Shown here piece after piece: positions 35,384-48,895 of a DNA stretch of 64,000 bases. The position numbers were made by a program, and so were the translations under genes. Location: positions 82,278,400 to 82,342,399 of the forward strand of contig OY829328.1 of assembly GCA_963691655.1 (NCBI GenBank), read 5' to 3'. Below the pieces are notes generated by a model, which did no database searches, was not told the DNA's origin, and saw only the letters and a list, made by a program, of their open reading frames with translations. Within the stretch, counting starts at the first letter, position 1. Each line of letters opens with the position of its first letter. The DNA comes from Toxonevra muliebris. Lineage: Eukaryota; Arthropoda; Insecta; Diptera; Pallopteridae.

Positions 35384-37639
35384 GAGCTTTCAAAAGTGTT
35401 ATGACTGATTCCAAAAAAAAAAAAAAAAAATTACAAATCTACGAGAGCAAAAGAGAGTTTATTCTAATATATGTAACTCATACGCCATGATGTACATAAT
35501 CAAAGAAAATGTGAGTACATTGGACTGCTCCAATCAATGAACCTATCCTCAATGGAGCTTAAAATATTTCAATTAAATGTAAAAGATAACTACAGACGTT
35601 ACCATTAACCAAAAAAAAAAAAAAGCAACTCGTAAGAATCGTAAACCAAAGTAAGAAAAATGTATGAACTTACATAGATAACAACAGCTACCAACCATTT
35701 GCCTTCTTAATATTAGAATGGGGCATAAAAAAGTTAAGCACTTACACACATACAAATATACACACACATATGAAAATATATAGGTACTTACCAACTATGT
35801 ACATACATATGTAAATACATAATTTATGTTATTTATTTAACATGAGAGGCATAGCATAAGTCCGAAAAAAAAAACACAGATGAAGGTGCTGAGAAGAAGG
35901 AAGTCAGCTTAAAAAGAATTGTGCTGATACACATGTTTCGCATGGCCGTCAAAAAAGGGAGTGTCAGTACGGCACACGCATATGATATAAATAAATATGT
36001 ACAGAATACAATTGTACTAAAAATATACCGTGTATAGGAAGTAAAAATAAGAAAAATCAACATAGCAACGAGTGCCATAAGATAATAAAAATGGTAGAGG
36101 GAATAGTAGTAAGTAGCAGAAGTAGGTAGTAGGCACCCGTAGTAGGTACCTACGTTGGTATGTATGTAAAAGTGTAGCCAAAATTCTTAATAACAATTTG
36201 TGTAACAAAAACATGCAAACTATTTGTGCGTGTGTGTATGCAGATAGGTATTTCTATGTATGTTTGTATGAATGTGCGTTTCTTTTAATAGAAAAATCTT
36301 TTATTTAAGTTAGATGGCATAAAATGCAGAGATAACATAATGTACAGCCAAATAAAAAATATTCCTATACATAGATTGAGTATATATAAATTTAGAACTC
36401 TACTTTATACTTAAACGACGCATCTAAATTTAGCGTGGAAGACCCAAGAGCACATGGAGAAGAATGCTGAAAGAATAATTGAAAAAATCTAGCAAATCTT
36501 AGAAGAAAACGAGTTCGGTAGAAGAAATTTATTCAGGCTTTAAACTCTTACAGAAACTTCAAAAACTGAGAAAAAGATTTTTTTTTAAATTTATTTGTAT
36601 AGTTTCACTGTCTCAACCGTAATTTTTTCCATCAAAGTAATAATAGTGCGCTTGTCAAATCATTGGCCACACAACCTTTTGAAGTTTGTTACTTAAACAT
36701 TTATTTTTACAACAACTTATTACCAATAACTTTCCTTGAGGGTATATATGCCCGCATATCTTTTCCTTTCACCATTTATACCAACCAACAACCAGCATGA
36801 AAATGTGGAACGCAGCAGCGCGCAATAGATTTCATTATGAGTTTTGCTTAATCACAAATTTTTGTTGCTTAATTAATTCATAATAAGCAATTTCCGCTAT
36901 ACCATGGTCTCTTTTTTCTTCTTCTTAGTAAATGTAAAAACTTCCGTTTCCGCAAAGTTTTCTTTCTGTGTGCAAGTGAAATAAAAAAAAAACAATCGCT
37001 GAAACCACAAAACATTGAGAAATCTAATTCCATTTGTCATGGATGTTTTTCTGTATTCTTTTTGTTTCTATTATTATTTTTTTTTTTATTTTTTCTTTGT
37101 GGTTTTTAGCTCAAAAAAAAAAAAAAAAAATAAACATTAATATAAATTAAAGTTTAGTAGTAGCAGAAAGTAGCGCACACAAATTGAAATGAAATGAAAA
37201 TGAAAAGAAAATGCCACAAATTAACACAAACATGACATAATGGCTAATGAGAATTTTCCAAATAGCAACAAAAATTGAAAACAGGAAAAGTTAGGGGAAA
37301 GAGGAGAGGGGATGTTAGCAGGACATTAGCACTAACAGCAAATGTGCGTAAACTTTTGAACACAAGTGAAAATTGAAAAATTAATTTTAAGTGAACAAGC
37401 TCCAGGAATCAAATTACTTAAAAACTTTTGATTTTGAACTTTTGTTTAGTTTCCCCTCCATTTCGTTTTAGCTAATGATGTTGTGACATTGACAAACTGT
37501 TTTTTAAGAACACAATATCTCTGTTCTAATTTGCAATTGTATTGCTTAATTAGTTTATGAGTTATCATAAAAAAGATAAGCTACACATTAAAAAAGTTAA
37601 AAAGATTTAAACTCTGGTTTTCAATACTCTGCTGGTCTA
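35384..37639. other. AT-rich DNA, no gene seen
   Basis: Poly-A runs occur at 35414-35431, 35610-35624 and 37114-37131, with CA/TATG-type words near 35750-35815. Short Phe/Leu/Tyr-rich minus-strand frames have no domain. This is likely still igl intron or 5' flank. Confidence 0.55.
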
Positions 37640-39995
37640 TGAAAACTTGTGAACATATTTTTTGAACTTCTGGGAATATTTTTTCGAACATCTTGGAACT
37701 TTTTTCAGAAAACTTTTGGAAGAATTTTTAAGCACGACGGGAAGTTATTTCAGAAGGCCTGGATCTGCTTTTTTATAATGCCGAGGAAAGACATTCAGAA
37801 CACATTAAAAGGTATTTGTGAACACCTTGAAAAGTATTTTCGAACACTTTAAAACCTCTCTGAGAATACTTTTGAAACTTTTTCAGAGCATTTTTAAAGA
37901 TCTACAAAACGACCTAGGGAAATATTTCAGAACACTCAAGAATTCCTTCAAAACACTTGAGAATATGTTTCAGAATATATCGGGATTTGTTTCAAAACAC
38001 CTTAGAACGATTTTTATAGCATTTTTGAACATATTTCAGAATGCTTTAAATGGTTTTCAGTACAACCTGGAACTTATTTCAGAGCACCTAGACATGTATT
38101 CTATAATACCTAGAAAAGTCATTCAGAACACATAAAAAAGCCTTTGTGAAGACCTTGAAAAGTTTTTTCGAACACTTTTCAACATCTCTGAGAATACTTT
38201 GAAGCGATTATAGGAAAATAGAACATTTTGAAACTTATTTCCAAAATGTATTCAAAAGTATTACAGAACACTCATGAATTCCTTCAAAACACTTGAGAAC
38301 ATGTTTCAGAATATTTCAGGATTGGTTTCAATACACCTTAGAACGATTTTTGTGCCATTTTTGAACATATTTCAGAATGTTTTAAACGGTTTTCAGTACA
38401 CCCAGAACTTATTTCAGGTCACCTTGGCATGTATTCCATAATACCTAGAAAAGTCATTCAGAACACATTAAAAAGTCTTTGTGAACACCTTGAGAAGTTT
38501 TTTCGAACACTTTTGAAAATCTCTGAGAATACTTTGAAGCGATTATAAGAAAACAGAACATTTTGAAACTTATTTTTTAGCATTTTAAAAGATCTACAAA
38601 GCCGCCGAGGAAAGTATTTTAGAACACTTAAGAACTCCTTTAGAATACCTGAGAACATCTATCAGAATATTTCGGGATCTATTTCAAAACATCTTAGAAC
38701 GATTTTCAGAACATTTTTGAAAATATTTCATTATGCTTTGAACGGTTTTCAGTACATCCCGGAACTTATTTCAGAGCTCCTTGACATGTATTTTATAATA
38801 CCTAGGAGAGACATTCGGAACACATAAAAAAGTCTTTGTGAACACCTTGAAAAGTTTTTTCGAACACTTCTGAACATCTCTGAGGATACTTTGAAGCGGT
38901 TATAAGAAAACAGAAGATTTTGAAATTTATTTCTGAGCAGTTTTTGAAGATCTACAAAATCACCTAGGGAAGTATTTTAGAACACTTGAGAACGCCTTTT
39001 TGAATACCTTAGAACATCTTTCAAAATACTTGAAACAACTTTCAGAACATCTAAGAAAGAATTAAAGAACGCCATTGAACGCCTTTCGGATTACTTTTAA
39101 CTGTTTTGAGAACACCCCGAAACTTATTTCAGAGCACCGTGATATGTATTTTATAATACCTAAAAAAAGTCAATCAGAACACATTAAGAAGTCTTTGTGA
39201 ACACGTTGAAAAGTATTTTCGAACACCTTTGAACGGGTTTGAGAACACTTTGAAGCGCTCATTAGAATACAAAACATTTTAAAATTTATTTCTAAGCATT
39301 TTTGAAGATCTACAAAATCTCCGATGAAAGTATTTCAGAACACTTAATAATTTCTTCAGAACTTCTGAGAACATCTTTTAGAATATTTTAAGGCTTGCTG
39401 CAAAACACTTTAGAACGATTTTTATATACATATTTGAACATATTTCAGAAAATTTTGAACAATTTTTAGAACACCCGGAAACTGATTTCAGAAGACCTTG
39501 ACATACATTTAATAATACTTAGAAAAATTATTTAGAACTTATTAATAAGTGTTTGAGAACACCTTATAAAGTATTTTCGAACACTTTTGAACATCTTTGA
39601 GAAAACTTTGAAACGAATATAAGAATAAAGAATATTTCTGAGCATTTTGGAAGATCTAAAAAAGCATCAAGTAAAGTATTTCAGAACACTTAAGAATTCC
39701 TTCAGAACACCGGTGAACATCTTTCTGAACAGCTTAGAATTTATTTCGGTGAATATCTTTCTGAACAGCTTAGAATTTATTTCAAAACATCTTTAATTTT
39801 CAGAACATCTTTTAGAATATTTTGAACAGCTTTCAGAACATCTAAGAAAATATTTAAGAACATCATTACATGGTTTTTAGAATACTTTATAATCAAAAAA
39901 AACTTGAAACTTATTTTTGAACACCTTAGAACGTCTTACAGAACACCTTGTGAAGTATTTTAGAACATTTGAAAGTACTTCAAAACACTTAAAGT
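37640..39995 (+). repeat. Degenerate tandem array with 330-360-bp higher-order unit
   Basis: More than 2.3 kb is built from ~25-35-bp sub-units of the form TTTCAGAACACCTTAGAAC. A landmark ATAATACCTAGAAAAGTCAT (with variants) recurs at 37775, 38103, 38438, 38795, 39153 and 39512, giving spacings of 328, 335, 357, 358 and 359. Other landmarks (GATCTACAAAAT, GGTTTTCAGTACA, CTTTGTGAACACCTTG) keep the same order in each unit. Frames crossing it encode Phe/Glu/Leu-rich repeats but stop repeatedly, so it is non-coding. Confidence 0.9.
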
Positions 39996-42404
39996 AATGC
40001 CAATACTTCTTCTATCAATAAAACAGTTGTAAATTTAATTGCGGCTCTAGTACTTTGTTGAAAATATGAAATTCTTTTAAGAGTCCAATAAAATACATGG
40101 CTTTACATTTACATTTTTAGTCTATATACCCTTTAGCTTCCCGTTCTTTTTTCGCTATATGAGAAATTATAAAATATATAGTTAATTGCAAGCAGGAAAC
40201 TCAGCAAACAATAAAAAATAGCAAACTAATATGACGTTAATTGGACGAATGTATCAACATTTATTGAAAAACTCAATAACTGAGCCATTGAGAGTTTAAA
40301 TTTGGCACCAGCGATTAAAAAACTTTATTATTTCAACGATAATATGCAAATTTTGCCAAGAACTGAATAAAATTTTTCACCTCACCTTAGGCGCCATAGA
40401 AGAAGATATAAAATTGTTTGGTTACTTGAGACTAATAACAGCTAATTAATCGAAATCGAACAATATTTGGTGAAAAAAAACTCAATAAAATAGTTCACCC
40501 CACATAGGGCGCTATAGTAAAAGCTATTACATAGTTGTAAATCGGTCGTGGAGGGAAATATTCGGACTACATATGAACTAAAAAAGCATTTGTGGTATAG
40601 ATCAACTTCTTAACGAAAGTGATAAAAATATGAAACGACCATAATCTAAGCTAATTTAACATAATTTAAATAAAGTGCAAACCATTAAAAACTGATTTAA
40701 TTTTCTGTAGAAAAACATTTTTAAAATATACTTAGTAAAAAATCTTTTGCGTCATAAAAGCTTCAACATTAATGGATTTTATCTTTTATATTTAGTAAAT
40801 AGATTATTGGCTCAAAATTTCCTTTTACTAGTTATTCTAAATAAATTATTGATGAATGATTTCTCGATAATGCAGACAAAAGATTATAAACATAAAAAAA
40901 AGGCAATAGACAAATTCGGAACATGAAAATAATGTTAATACTTAATGCTATCCATAGATACTTAATCTTTTTTATGTGATTTTTGGCAAAAGAAAAGCAG
41001 ACAGCAAAATGAATTAGCTGTAGCCTTTGTGAGAAAATACGGCTTCGGCAACAGTTGTCATTTATAATGCGACAGAAAATATAAAAGTAAATACCTTTTC
41101 AGAAGAAGCACGAAATAATTTTTTGCCCAAAATTGTAAAGAAAATTGTAAAGAAAATTGTAGAAAAAATTGTGTGCAGAAAAATCATTTAGAATTCATAT
41201 AGTTAAGTAAATAAATTGCATAAGAATATAACAAAAATATACTTGAACATGCACATACTTTAGAGCAAACATGTACAAACATAAATGGAAAAAGGGAAGC
41301 AGCAACCATTTCGGAGCACCCCTAAATGGCTGTCACTACTATTCTTTTTTATGGACTGAGGAGCAGCGCAAAGATAAGAGATAATAATAAAAATAGTAGT
41401 AAATTTCTTACGATATTCCATTGGGGTTCTCCATCTCATACAATCTCTCTGCTGATTTTCCCATCTTCCACTTTGTATTTATGCTCGTAAAAGTAATTTG
41501 TAATTGCAAGTCTTTGCTTACAAGCAGCGTTGGTTTATTACACTTCAACACGCTCAACAAAAAAAAAAAATTATTTAAACGTTTTTTCATTTACTTTGGG
41601 AAAATTTTTCTCGTTTGATTTAAGTAATGCATATAAAAATTCAGACATAAAAACTTAATAGAAAAGAAAAAAATCGACAAGTTAAATGTATACAACATGC
41701 ATGCAAGCCACGAAATAATATTTATTTATATGCACTCACAGCCAATGATGCTACAACTGCTGCATTTATTTATGCTTTTATCAAAAGATAAAATGAAAGC
41801 TCATAAATTTTATATTTAAAAAGCAGTAGATTTTTATATTTTCAACCAAGAAAATATTCGCACATGTTTTAACTTATTGTTGTTGTTGCTTTTTGTTTTG
41901 TTTTTATTTTTTTTAAATTTTTTTTTTTAACTTTTATACATTTTTCCATATAAACATTTATCATAAAAGTTGTTGATGCTTTTGTTATTGTATTGTTGAA
42001 ATGTTCATAAATCTGGAAGAAAATATTTATTTCTATGTTGATTTATTGAAAGGAATTTAATTTTTTTTCTTTATTTAATTTTTTCTTTGTTTATGTACAA
42101 GTAAATAAAAACATTTTTCATTATTTTGCATAATTTAAAAAAAAAAAACTTAATTAAACTCGCTCTTCTGCAATAAGTTTACATTATAGTTGCTCGTATT
42201 GTGAATGAAGCACCCAGTATTGCCTGGGAGGAATAGTAAGTACATATATTAGAAAAGAGAGAAGTCATATAAAAAGAGAGCAGCCATAGTCCTCATAGTA
42301 GCGTAACCATTTCGGTACTCGGAAGAGAGATAATTAATAGTAATTGGAGAATAAATAGAGGAATTCGGAAAAAGAGAGACCGGCTGCTTCGGGACTGTCA
42401 CACA
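39996..42404. other. AT-rich DNA, one diverged duplication
   Basis: Two related segments, around 40370-40410 (AATTTTTCACCTCACCTTAG, GGCGCCATAG) and 40488-40520 (TAGTTCACCCCACATAGGGC), suggest an old ~115-bp duplication. A short AAAATTGTAAAG triplication is at 41130-41170. No gene is seen. Confidence 0.55.
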
Positions 42405-42690
42405 TTTTACCGAAGATGTGTGAGAATAATTTTTTGTTGTTGCAAAATGTTATGAGCATTTCGCCATGGCTGCACATTAGAGCGAAAATGACAGAGAGGT
42501 TTTGTTGCTATTTTGCGTATGTTTCTGCGAACTGTCAAAAAAAAAAAATCCCACACACACACATTACAATTTTTCATTGTATGTATATGCAATTAAGCAT
42601 GCATGAGTGAGCGAAGTAGTTGGACTCGTCGAGATTGGAAATATGTCAACGAGTTCGGTGAGCACGCTCTCGTTGAAAAAACTCATTTAC
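42405..42690. mobile_element. Second copy of the 20147-20515 TIR element, 3' end missing
   Basis: Homology to 20157-20420 runs from CGAAGATGTGTGAGAATAAT to about CAACGAGT and ACGCTCTC. The matching right-hand terminus is absent, and another MITE starts at about 42701. Either the copy is truncated or the second insertion removed its end. Confidence 0.7.
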
Positions 42691-42700
42691 AGCTTAGGGC

Positions 42701-43313
42701 GATGTTACACGATCAATGTTTTACCGTCAAACAATGAAATTGTTGTTGCTTTGAATGAAATGAACATTGAGCAAAAGAGAGGATGAACACATTTCACTTC
42801 AAATTTTTTTGCTGACGGAAAAAACCTACATCACTTCGAATAAAATGGGGTTGCTGCAGATTCATTGGTGCATTTTATTGGAAAATACTAATATTTTATG
42901 AGAAATACTTGGCTTTTTACTAACTTTTAAAAAAAATTTTTTTCTTTGCCACCCTTTGCATTATTTGGCTTTTGTTTGTTTATGAAAATGAGTGCTGTTT
43001 AAAAACTTACTTAATAATATTTATAAAAACATGGTAATTCAATGGCCAAGTAACAAAGTGGCGGAGCTTATTTTAATAGTTCGCAAATTTTAAGGATTAT
43101 TTTTCTGCGTTTTTCATATTTAAATGGATTATTTTTTGCATAATTTATTGCTTTTTCCACCAACATTATCTCATAGTAACGTTATAACTATTTTCCATCC
43201 AATTCCATTCCGATAGTTAAATTTTCATTCACTTTAAAATACAATTAAATACTTTTTAGTTGGAAAACATAGTTGCATAGTAACTTTCAGCAAAAAACTG
43301 ATAGTGTAACAGG
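42701..43313. mobile_element. MITE with GTTACAC(G/T)ATCA ends
   Basis: GTTACACGATCAATGTTTTA at 42704 pairs with the right end, whose reverse complement reads GTTACACTATCAGTTTTTTG. The ~610-bp interior is AT-rich without a transposase frame. The outermost bases are not well matched, so the exact ends and target duplication are uncertain. Confidence 0.55.
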
Positions 43314-46300
43314 ACATCAAACAAAACGATAAAAGAGAGTAAAAATAGAAAACATTGACCTAGAGATCAGAAAAAAGAACAAAGTAAAATGAGCAAACCA
43401 GTACCCTCTCTTTTTTACTCTATGTAGCAGCCGCAGTACATTTTTCAATTGCTGACTGAGGTGAGGTCAATTTTCTAATGATCATATTGGAACTCTCATT
43501 CTTAATCGCGTTCAAAAACAATATAAAAATTAAGAAAAAAGCGAAACTAGTTACAGAGATTGGCAATCGTTACAAAATGTTTCACAGAAAGAGGTAGAGT
43601 GAGTAATTTGCATCGATTTAAATTTTGATGAAACTTTTATGAGTTTATTTCTACAACAAATTTGGGGTGCTCATTTTTGATATTCATTGATAAATTTTGT
43701 TTGAAAAATTAGAGAATTTGAGAGGATTTACCTCAAATGAGAATCAGATTTAATGAAATTGTGAACACGACAATTGAATTTTCGGGACCACAAATGAGAT
43801 GAATACTACAACAGAATCTCGCACCATCTTGTTCATTTCCACCAGCAAAGTTTACCAGTGAAAAATTTGATTTTAATGATTTTTTATAAACAAATTAAAT
43901 CACAACAGGGAGTTTAAACCCATAATTTTCATTCATCAACTCTAGTTTACTTTAAATTTACACATTCTTTCAGTTTAGATTTAAGTTTTCTTTATTAACA
44001 TGTTAGTTTTTCCGTACTCTCTACGAGTACACAGAAAATTCTACCTTCCAAGAAAATTTACGAATGAAAGCAATGAAGGAGAAGAGGTTGAAGAAAACGA
44101 GAAAGTCTCTGTGGGGATTGGGTAAGGAGAAAATGCATACAATTGCATACAATTACAACTTAAAAGGTTTTATTGATTACATTAAATTTTAACATTAATT
44201 GCAAAAATTTATATCAATGCCGTTTTCTTTCCTTTTTGTTCCCCTCTTTACTGCTTGTTGTATTTTGCACACGCTGCAACTATGTAAGTAGTTATCTTTC
44301 TATTGTATTATAATTTAAATATAAAAAAAAATAAATACTTTCTATTTCATATAATTATATTTCATTGTCAGAGTCTCTTAATGAAACAAAAGGTATTCCT
44401 TCGCATAATAAATAAGCAAACCACATATGAAAGCCATTAAAAAAACACATACAACTTTGTAACTTGTCACCCTTTTCTACTCTCCTTTTCTTACTCTCTC
44501 CAACCTACTCTATTCCCATGCTCAAAGTTTACCATAATGAAGACATTCTCGAACTCAAAAAGAACCATAAAATAGAAAATTAACTCAAAACTGTAATTTA
44601 AAATACTTACGATAAAATGATATGATAAAAAATTCAAGAAGCCTGAGAGTAAGTAAATGAGTGGAATGAGTGGGAGAGCAGTAACGGTAATAAAGTTGGA
44701 ACTTGTATGGTGATTAACTTCTCCTATACTCATTCACCACATCTACTACTCAGAGTAGATATTCTCTCCAACTCGTTCTCTCTTCAATCTTCAATTATAT
44801 TTTTATATGCCTCCTGCTCTCATTCCACTTACTCCTACCATTTTATAAAGTGACAAGCACATTAGAGTAAAAAAAAATAAAAAACAAATATCCCAGAGGT
44901 AAATAACAATACAAAGAAGATTTTCAAGTATACACGGGTATATGTATGTATGTTGTAGCTATTGTAACTGAAATGAAGTAACCTAAGAGGACAACTGTGT
45001 CGGTCGTTACAAGTGAATTAACTTGGTTAAGTTAGAACAAAAGGAGGAATAATAATAATAACGAAAACAAAAAGCGTGACTAAAAATGCAGAAAACTTTG
45101 ACACACACACACACACTCACACTCACACACATACGTACATACGATTACAAGTAAAACAATGGGAAAGTGAAAAGGGAATTAGGAGTGAGAGGAGAGAAAC
45201 AATGTCTAAGGTTGTAAGAAAATTTAAATTGCTTCAAGCGGAAAAGTACGCAAAATACGCTGCTAACGAAATTTTGCCAACAGAAAATATTTCTGTAGAA
45301 AAAGAAAAACTTATCACATAGTAGATGAAGATGGAGTGACACGTATGCCCAGGCACAGAATTATGTGGAAGGGCACAAATGTGACAATACATAGTAGATA
45401 CTAAAAAATGAAAAATTTACGAATTTCTCTTTGTGTTTATTTGTTATAATAGCTAAACATCAAAGTTTTAATACAACAGCAACAAAAGCAAAGCGGCTTA
45501 ACAAAAAACAGAAACAAAAGAGTTTTAAGCATTTTTTATTCCTTCTTCTACTTTTGCCAATGGCGCAAAAGGACATGGAAATTCATTCAAGTACATGCTT
45601 TTCTTAGAACGTGCGCTGCATATTAAAAAGCAATTTTATTTTGGTTTTTTGGGGGTTTTTTTTTTTTTTTTGAGTAATTTAGTTGTCAACCAAAAATTAC
45701 TGCGTGTCACATACACACCCAAAAAACCAGAAGAAAATATAAACCTCTTCCTTTCTCTTTCCATCTCTCTTTGTGTTTGTATATGAAAAAAATGGGTTAA
45801 AGATCCTTCATAACAAATCGCACTATAGCAGTCAGCAGAATAGAAAATGTCATAATGTGGTAGTGACATATTCATGTTATTTTATTATTGTTGTATATGT
45901 GCATGTGTGTACACATGTATTTGGAATTGACAGTTCGTTAGTCCGCATATCGTCAGCTGCTGTCAATTTCATACGAAATATAAATTGTTTGCGTTATTTC
46001 TTTATATCTTCTTTATCTTCTATAACTTCTATATTTGCTTGTTATATTCTCTTGATGGGGTTTTGATTGGGTTTGGCCTTACAAATATGGTTTTTTGATT
46101 TTATTTGTTTTTTTTATTTTTTATTTTTTGTGGTTAGTATCATACAATATTTTATAAATATGAAAAAACGACAGGCTTGTATTTTATAAATAAGTTATGT
46201 TATTTTTTATATGCTGTGATGGTCCAAAACACTTCTTAATTCAAAGTTCATATGCAAAGTGTAAACAAATTTATATATTTTCATGCTTGAATATATTTTA

Positions 46301-46472
46301 AATAACTACATAATTTATTTATGTTTTATTTTATTAAATATTTAATATTATGTTTATTATTCTTATTATAATTTGCATTAGTTATTCATTAGTATTTTAT
46401 TTGCATAGAGAATACCATTAAACAACAAAATTGTTCATAAACGAACTTAAACAATAGGCTTTTTCATAACAT
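43314..46472. other. AT-rich DNA, no gene seen; CA repeat
   Basis: A CA repeat is at about 45102-45130. Frames at 45076-45321 and 45773-46066 start in or near microsatellites and show no domain. CTCTC-rich sequence occurs at 44480-44510 and 44760-44790. Confidence 0.6.
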
Positions 46473-46646
46473 GGAGTTCTTTACACTGCTCTCTTGAGTA
46501 AAAGAGTAAAAGAGAACTACACGATTGAACCAGTGTGAGATAAAGTAAACCAGTAACAATTTGACAGCACATGCATTTTGTTGTTGCAGAGTGCATTATT
46601 GTTACTCTCTTTTATTCTTTAACCCAGTAGTACAGCAAAGAACTCC
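46473..46646. mobile_element. MITE with GGAGTTCTTT ends
   Basis: GGAGTTCTTTACACTGCTCT at 46473 pairs with the right end at 46646, whose reverse complement reads GGAGTTCTTTGCTGTACTAC. Inner AAAAGAGTAAAAGAGA and AAAGAATAAAAGAGAG words also match in inverted orientation. The unit is 174 bp. Confidence 0.65.
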
Positions 46647-48410
46647 TGAATGCGGATAACACAGCGGAGCAAAAACGGAATTTTTTCACATAAACCTTTT
46701 GTTCCACTTGGCATGATATTTTTTCTCCTAAAAGAAGAAGAATTAATATCAAAACACTCTTTAGTTGAGTTTCTTAACGAAATTCTTTTGTTTCAAAAAT
46801 CATTAATCTAAAAATACGAGACATAATTAACTGTTTGTGTTCAATCAAAGATCTAGAAAAATTTTTCAATACAACACTTTTTCATGAATTAAAATCTGAT
46901 ACTAATTTTTTTCTAACGAATAAATTTTAGTAACCTAAATTCACAAAGTGATTTTTCTTCTAAACAACACAATATTTTTGCTATCTACTGTAGTGTATGT
47001 ATAATGAAATTTATTGAAGTGGTTTGTTTTGATACAAAATAAAAATAACAACAACATATTCCAACTTTAAGCAAATACGGAAACTTTTTGGCGACATTTT
47101 AATGGTAGATAATTTATGTTTTATCTGATAAACAAATATATTAATACATGAATATATTACATTAATTCATAGCATACATACAATGAAGGCATGTATTTCT
47201 TATCTCTACTTTTTTTCAAATATCCTTTCCATAAACTCATAAAATGTCTAGCAAATGTATCATTAAAGTTGTAAGTATGAAATCAGTCTGTGTTCTCTTG
47301 CTTCTGTTTTCGGTTTTTTTTTTTTTTTTTTTGCCAAGCATGCATAATAAAATTTTATAATAATTACATAACTATATACTTTAGTTCTTTTACTTACTCT
47401 ATACTCAAGTGGGCGTATATAATTTTATGTGTATAATTTTAACAAACACGCCACTAAAAAAGTGTCACAGTAATGCTAAAACTAAAAGCATGAACGGTTT
47501 TTGTTTTTAGCTTCACATAGTTTTTAGAAAAGTATAGTTTTAGAGATATTTAAATGCCTCAAGTTAAATCGACCACTTGGTATATGAAAACAAAAGCTTT
47601 ATAATTTTATAACTAAAATTTTATTATTTAGTTTGTGGTTTTCAACCTGTTAAGGGATATTTTTATATTTTTACACGAATAGGGATAATCTGCTATTATA
47701 TTTTAAGTCCGTATGGAGAAGTGAAAAGATTCCTTAAGCTATTTCTACTTTTGGATATTTCCCATTGGCAGCCAAGATTTGTTACCGAATCTACTCTTGA
47801 TTGAGTGAGGGGAGAGAGGGGGGGAGGGCGGGGCAAGTGGGGGGAGAGAGCATATACAATTCTATTGAAAATTGTATCAAGAATACGAATTCTAATAAAT
47901 TATTTAGCTCGAAAACCAAATGCTAAAGGGGTTTTCTTGTTTTTTTTTAAGTTTAAGGGGGAAGGAGGACATTTGCCCACTTAAAATAGATATCACTTTT
48001 CATAGTATGATGAATTTCCTTCTGAGATGAGATTTTGTTTTGTTTGATTGATGACAGTAACTGATCATTGTATATTTTAGGGTAGGCTATTCTTGGTCAA
48101 TCATTAAATCAAGATTAATGAAACTGAAGAAAAGTACATAGCTTCGGAGAAGAAGTTGTATTTTGTGTGTTCTGAAATGGCGTTGTGTGATTTTGTGATT
48201 CTCATGAGACAAAAATTTACGGTATTTAGTGAACGTTATTGCTAATCTTTTACAACATCCATAATGAAACCAATTACACCCAAAGAGTAAGGATTATAAC
48301 CTTCACTAAATATTTATACAATTTTTATACCATGGTCTATTTTTTTGGTAAAAAATATGTTACTAGTTAAATCGGATTAACCCACCAAGAGCTACATTTT
48401 CTTTTCGTTG
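46647..48410. other. AT-rich DNA, no gene seen
   Basis: There is a poly-T run at 47316-47332 and the G-rich block listed separately. No exon is recognised. Confidence 0.6.
47809..47844 (+). other. G-rich block with quadruplex potential
   Basis: Four or more runs of at least three G (GGGG, GGGGGGG, GGG, GGGG, GGGGGG) are separated by short loops within 36 bases, in AT-rich surroundings. This satisfies the usual G-quadruplex pattern. Confidence 0.7.
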
Positions 48411-48895
48411 TTTTTTTATATGAGGTTTTTCGCTCTTTTAAATTGATCGTTTTTTTATATGATGTTTTTACGCTCTCAATTTAAGAGAGCGAAGTTTTCA
48501 TGCTCTCAGTTTAAAAGAGTGAAAAACTTCATATAAAAAAAAAACGAAAACAGAGTGTACTTGGTAAGTGACTCCGCCTTCAATAAAACTGAACAAAAAA
48601 CACAACATCAAAGCTGGCGCTGTTAAGAGAGCGAAGTTTGTTTGCTCTGAATTAAAGAGAGCGATAAACTTCATATAAAAAAAAACAAAAGAGATTGCAC
48701 TTGGTGAGCGAATCCGCCTTCAATAAAACTGAACAAAAAACACAACATCAAAGCTGGCGCTGTTAAGAGAGCGAAGTTTTTTTGGCTCTCAATTTAAGAG
48801 AGCGATAAACTTCATATAAAAAAAAACAAAAGAGATTGCACTTGGTGAGTGAATCCGCCTTCAATAAAATTGAACGAAAAATACAGCATCCAAGA
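48411..48895 (-). repeat. Hairpin-repeat family, tandem copies with 141-142-bp period
   Basis: AAACTTCATATAAAAAAAAA occurs at about 48525, 48667 and 48808, and TCCGCCTTCAATAAAA follows each. Spacings are 142 and 141. Each unit contains an inverted pair of GAGAGCGAAGTTTTT/CTCTCAATTTAAGAGAGC words that can fold. CAAAGCTGGCGCTGTTAAG joins the units. Single copies are at 15086-16229, 30394-30477 and 61422-61496. Confidence 0.85.

Noticed and set aside
37649..38135. Plus-strand frames rich in FEHLEKYFRTL-like repeats
   Set aside because: They follow the sub-unit periodicity of the tandem array and stop often. The same array units are not open in later copies.
45076..45321. Plus-strand 81-codon frame with a His/Thr run
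   Set aside because: It starts in a CA microsatellite. The remaining Lys/Glu-rich part shows no recognisable family or splice signals.
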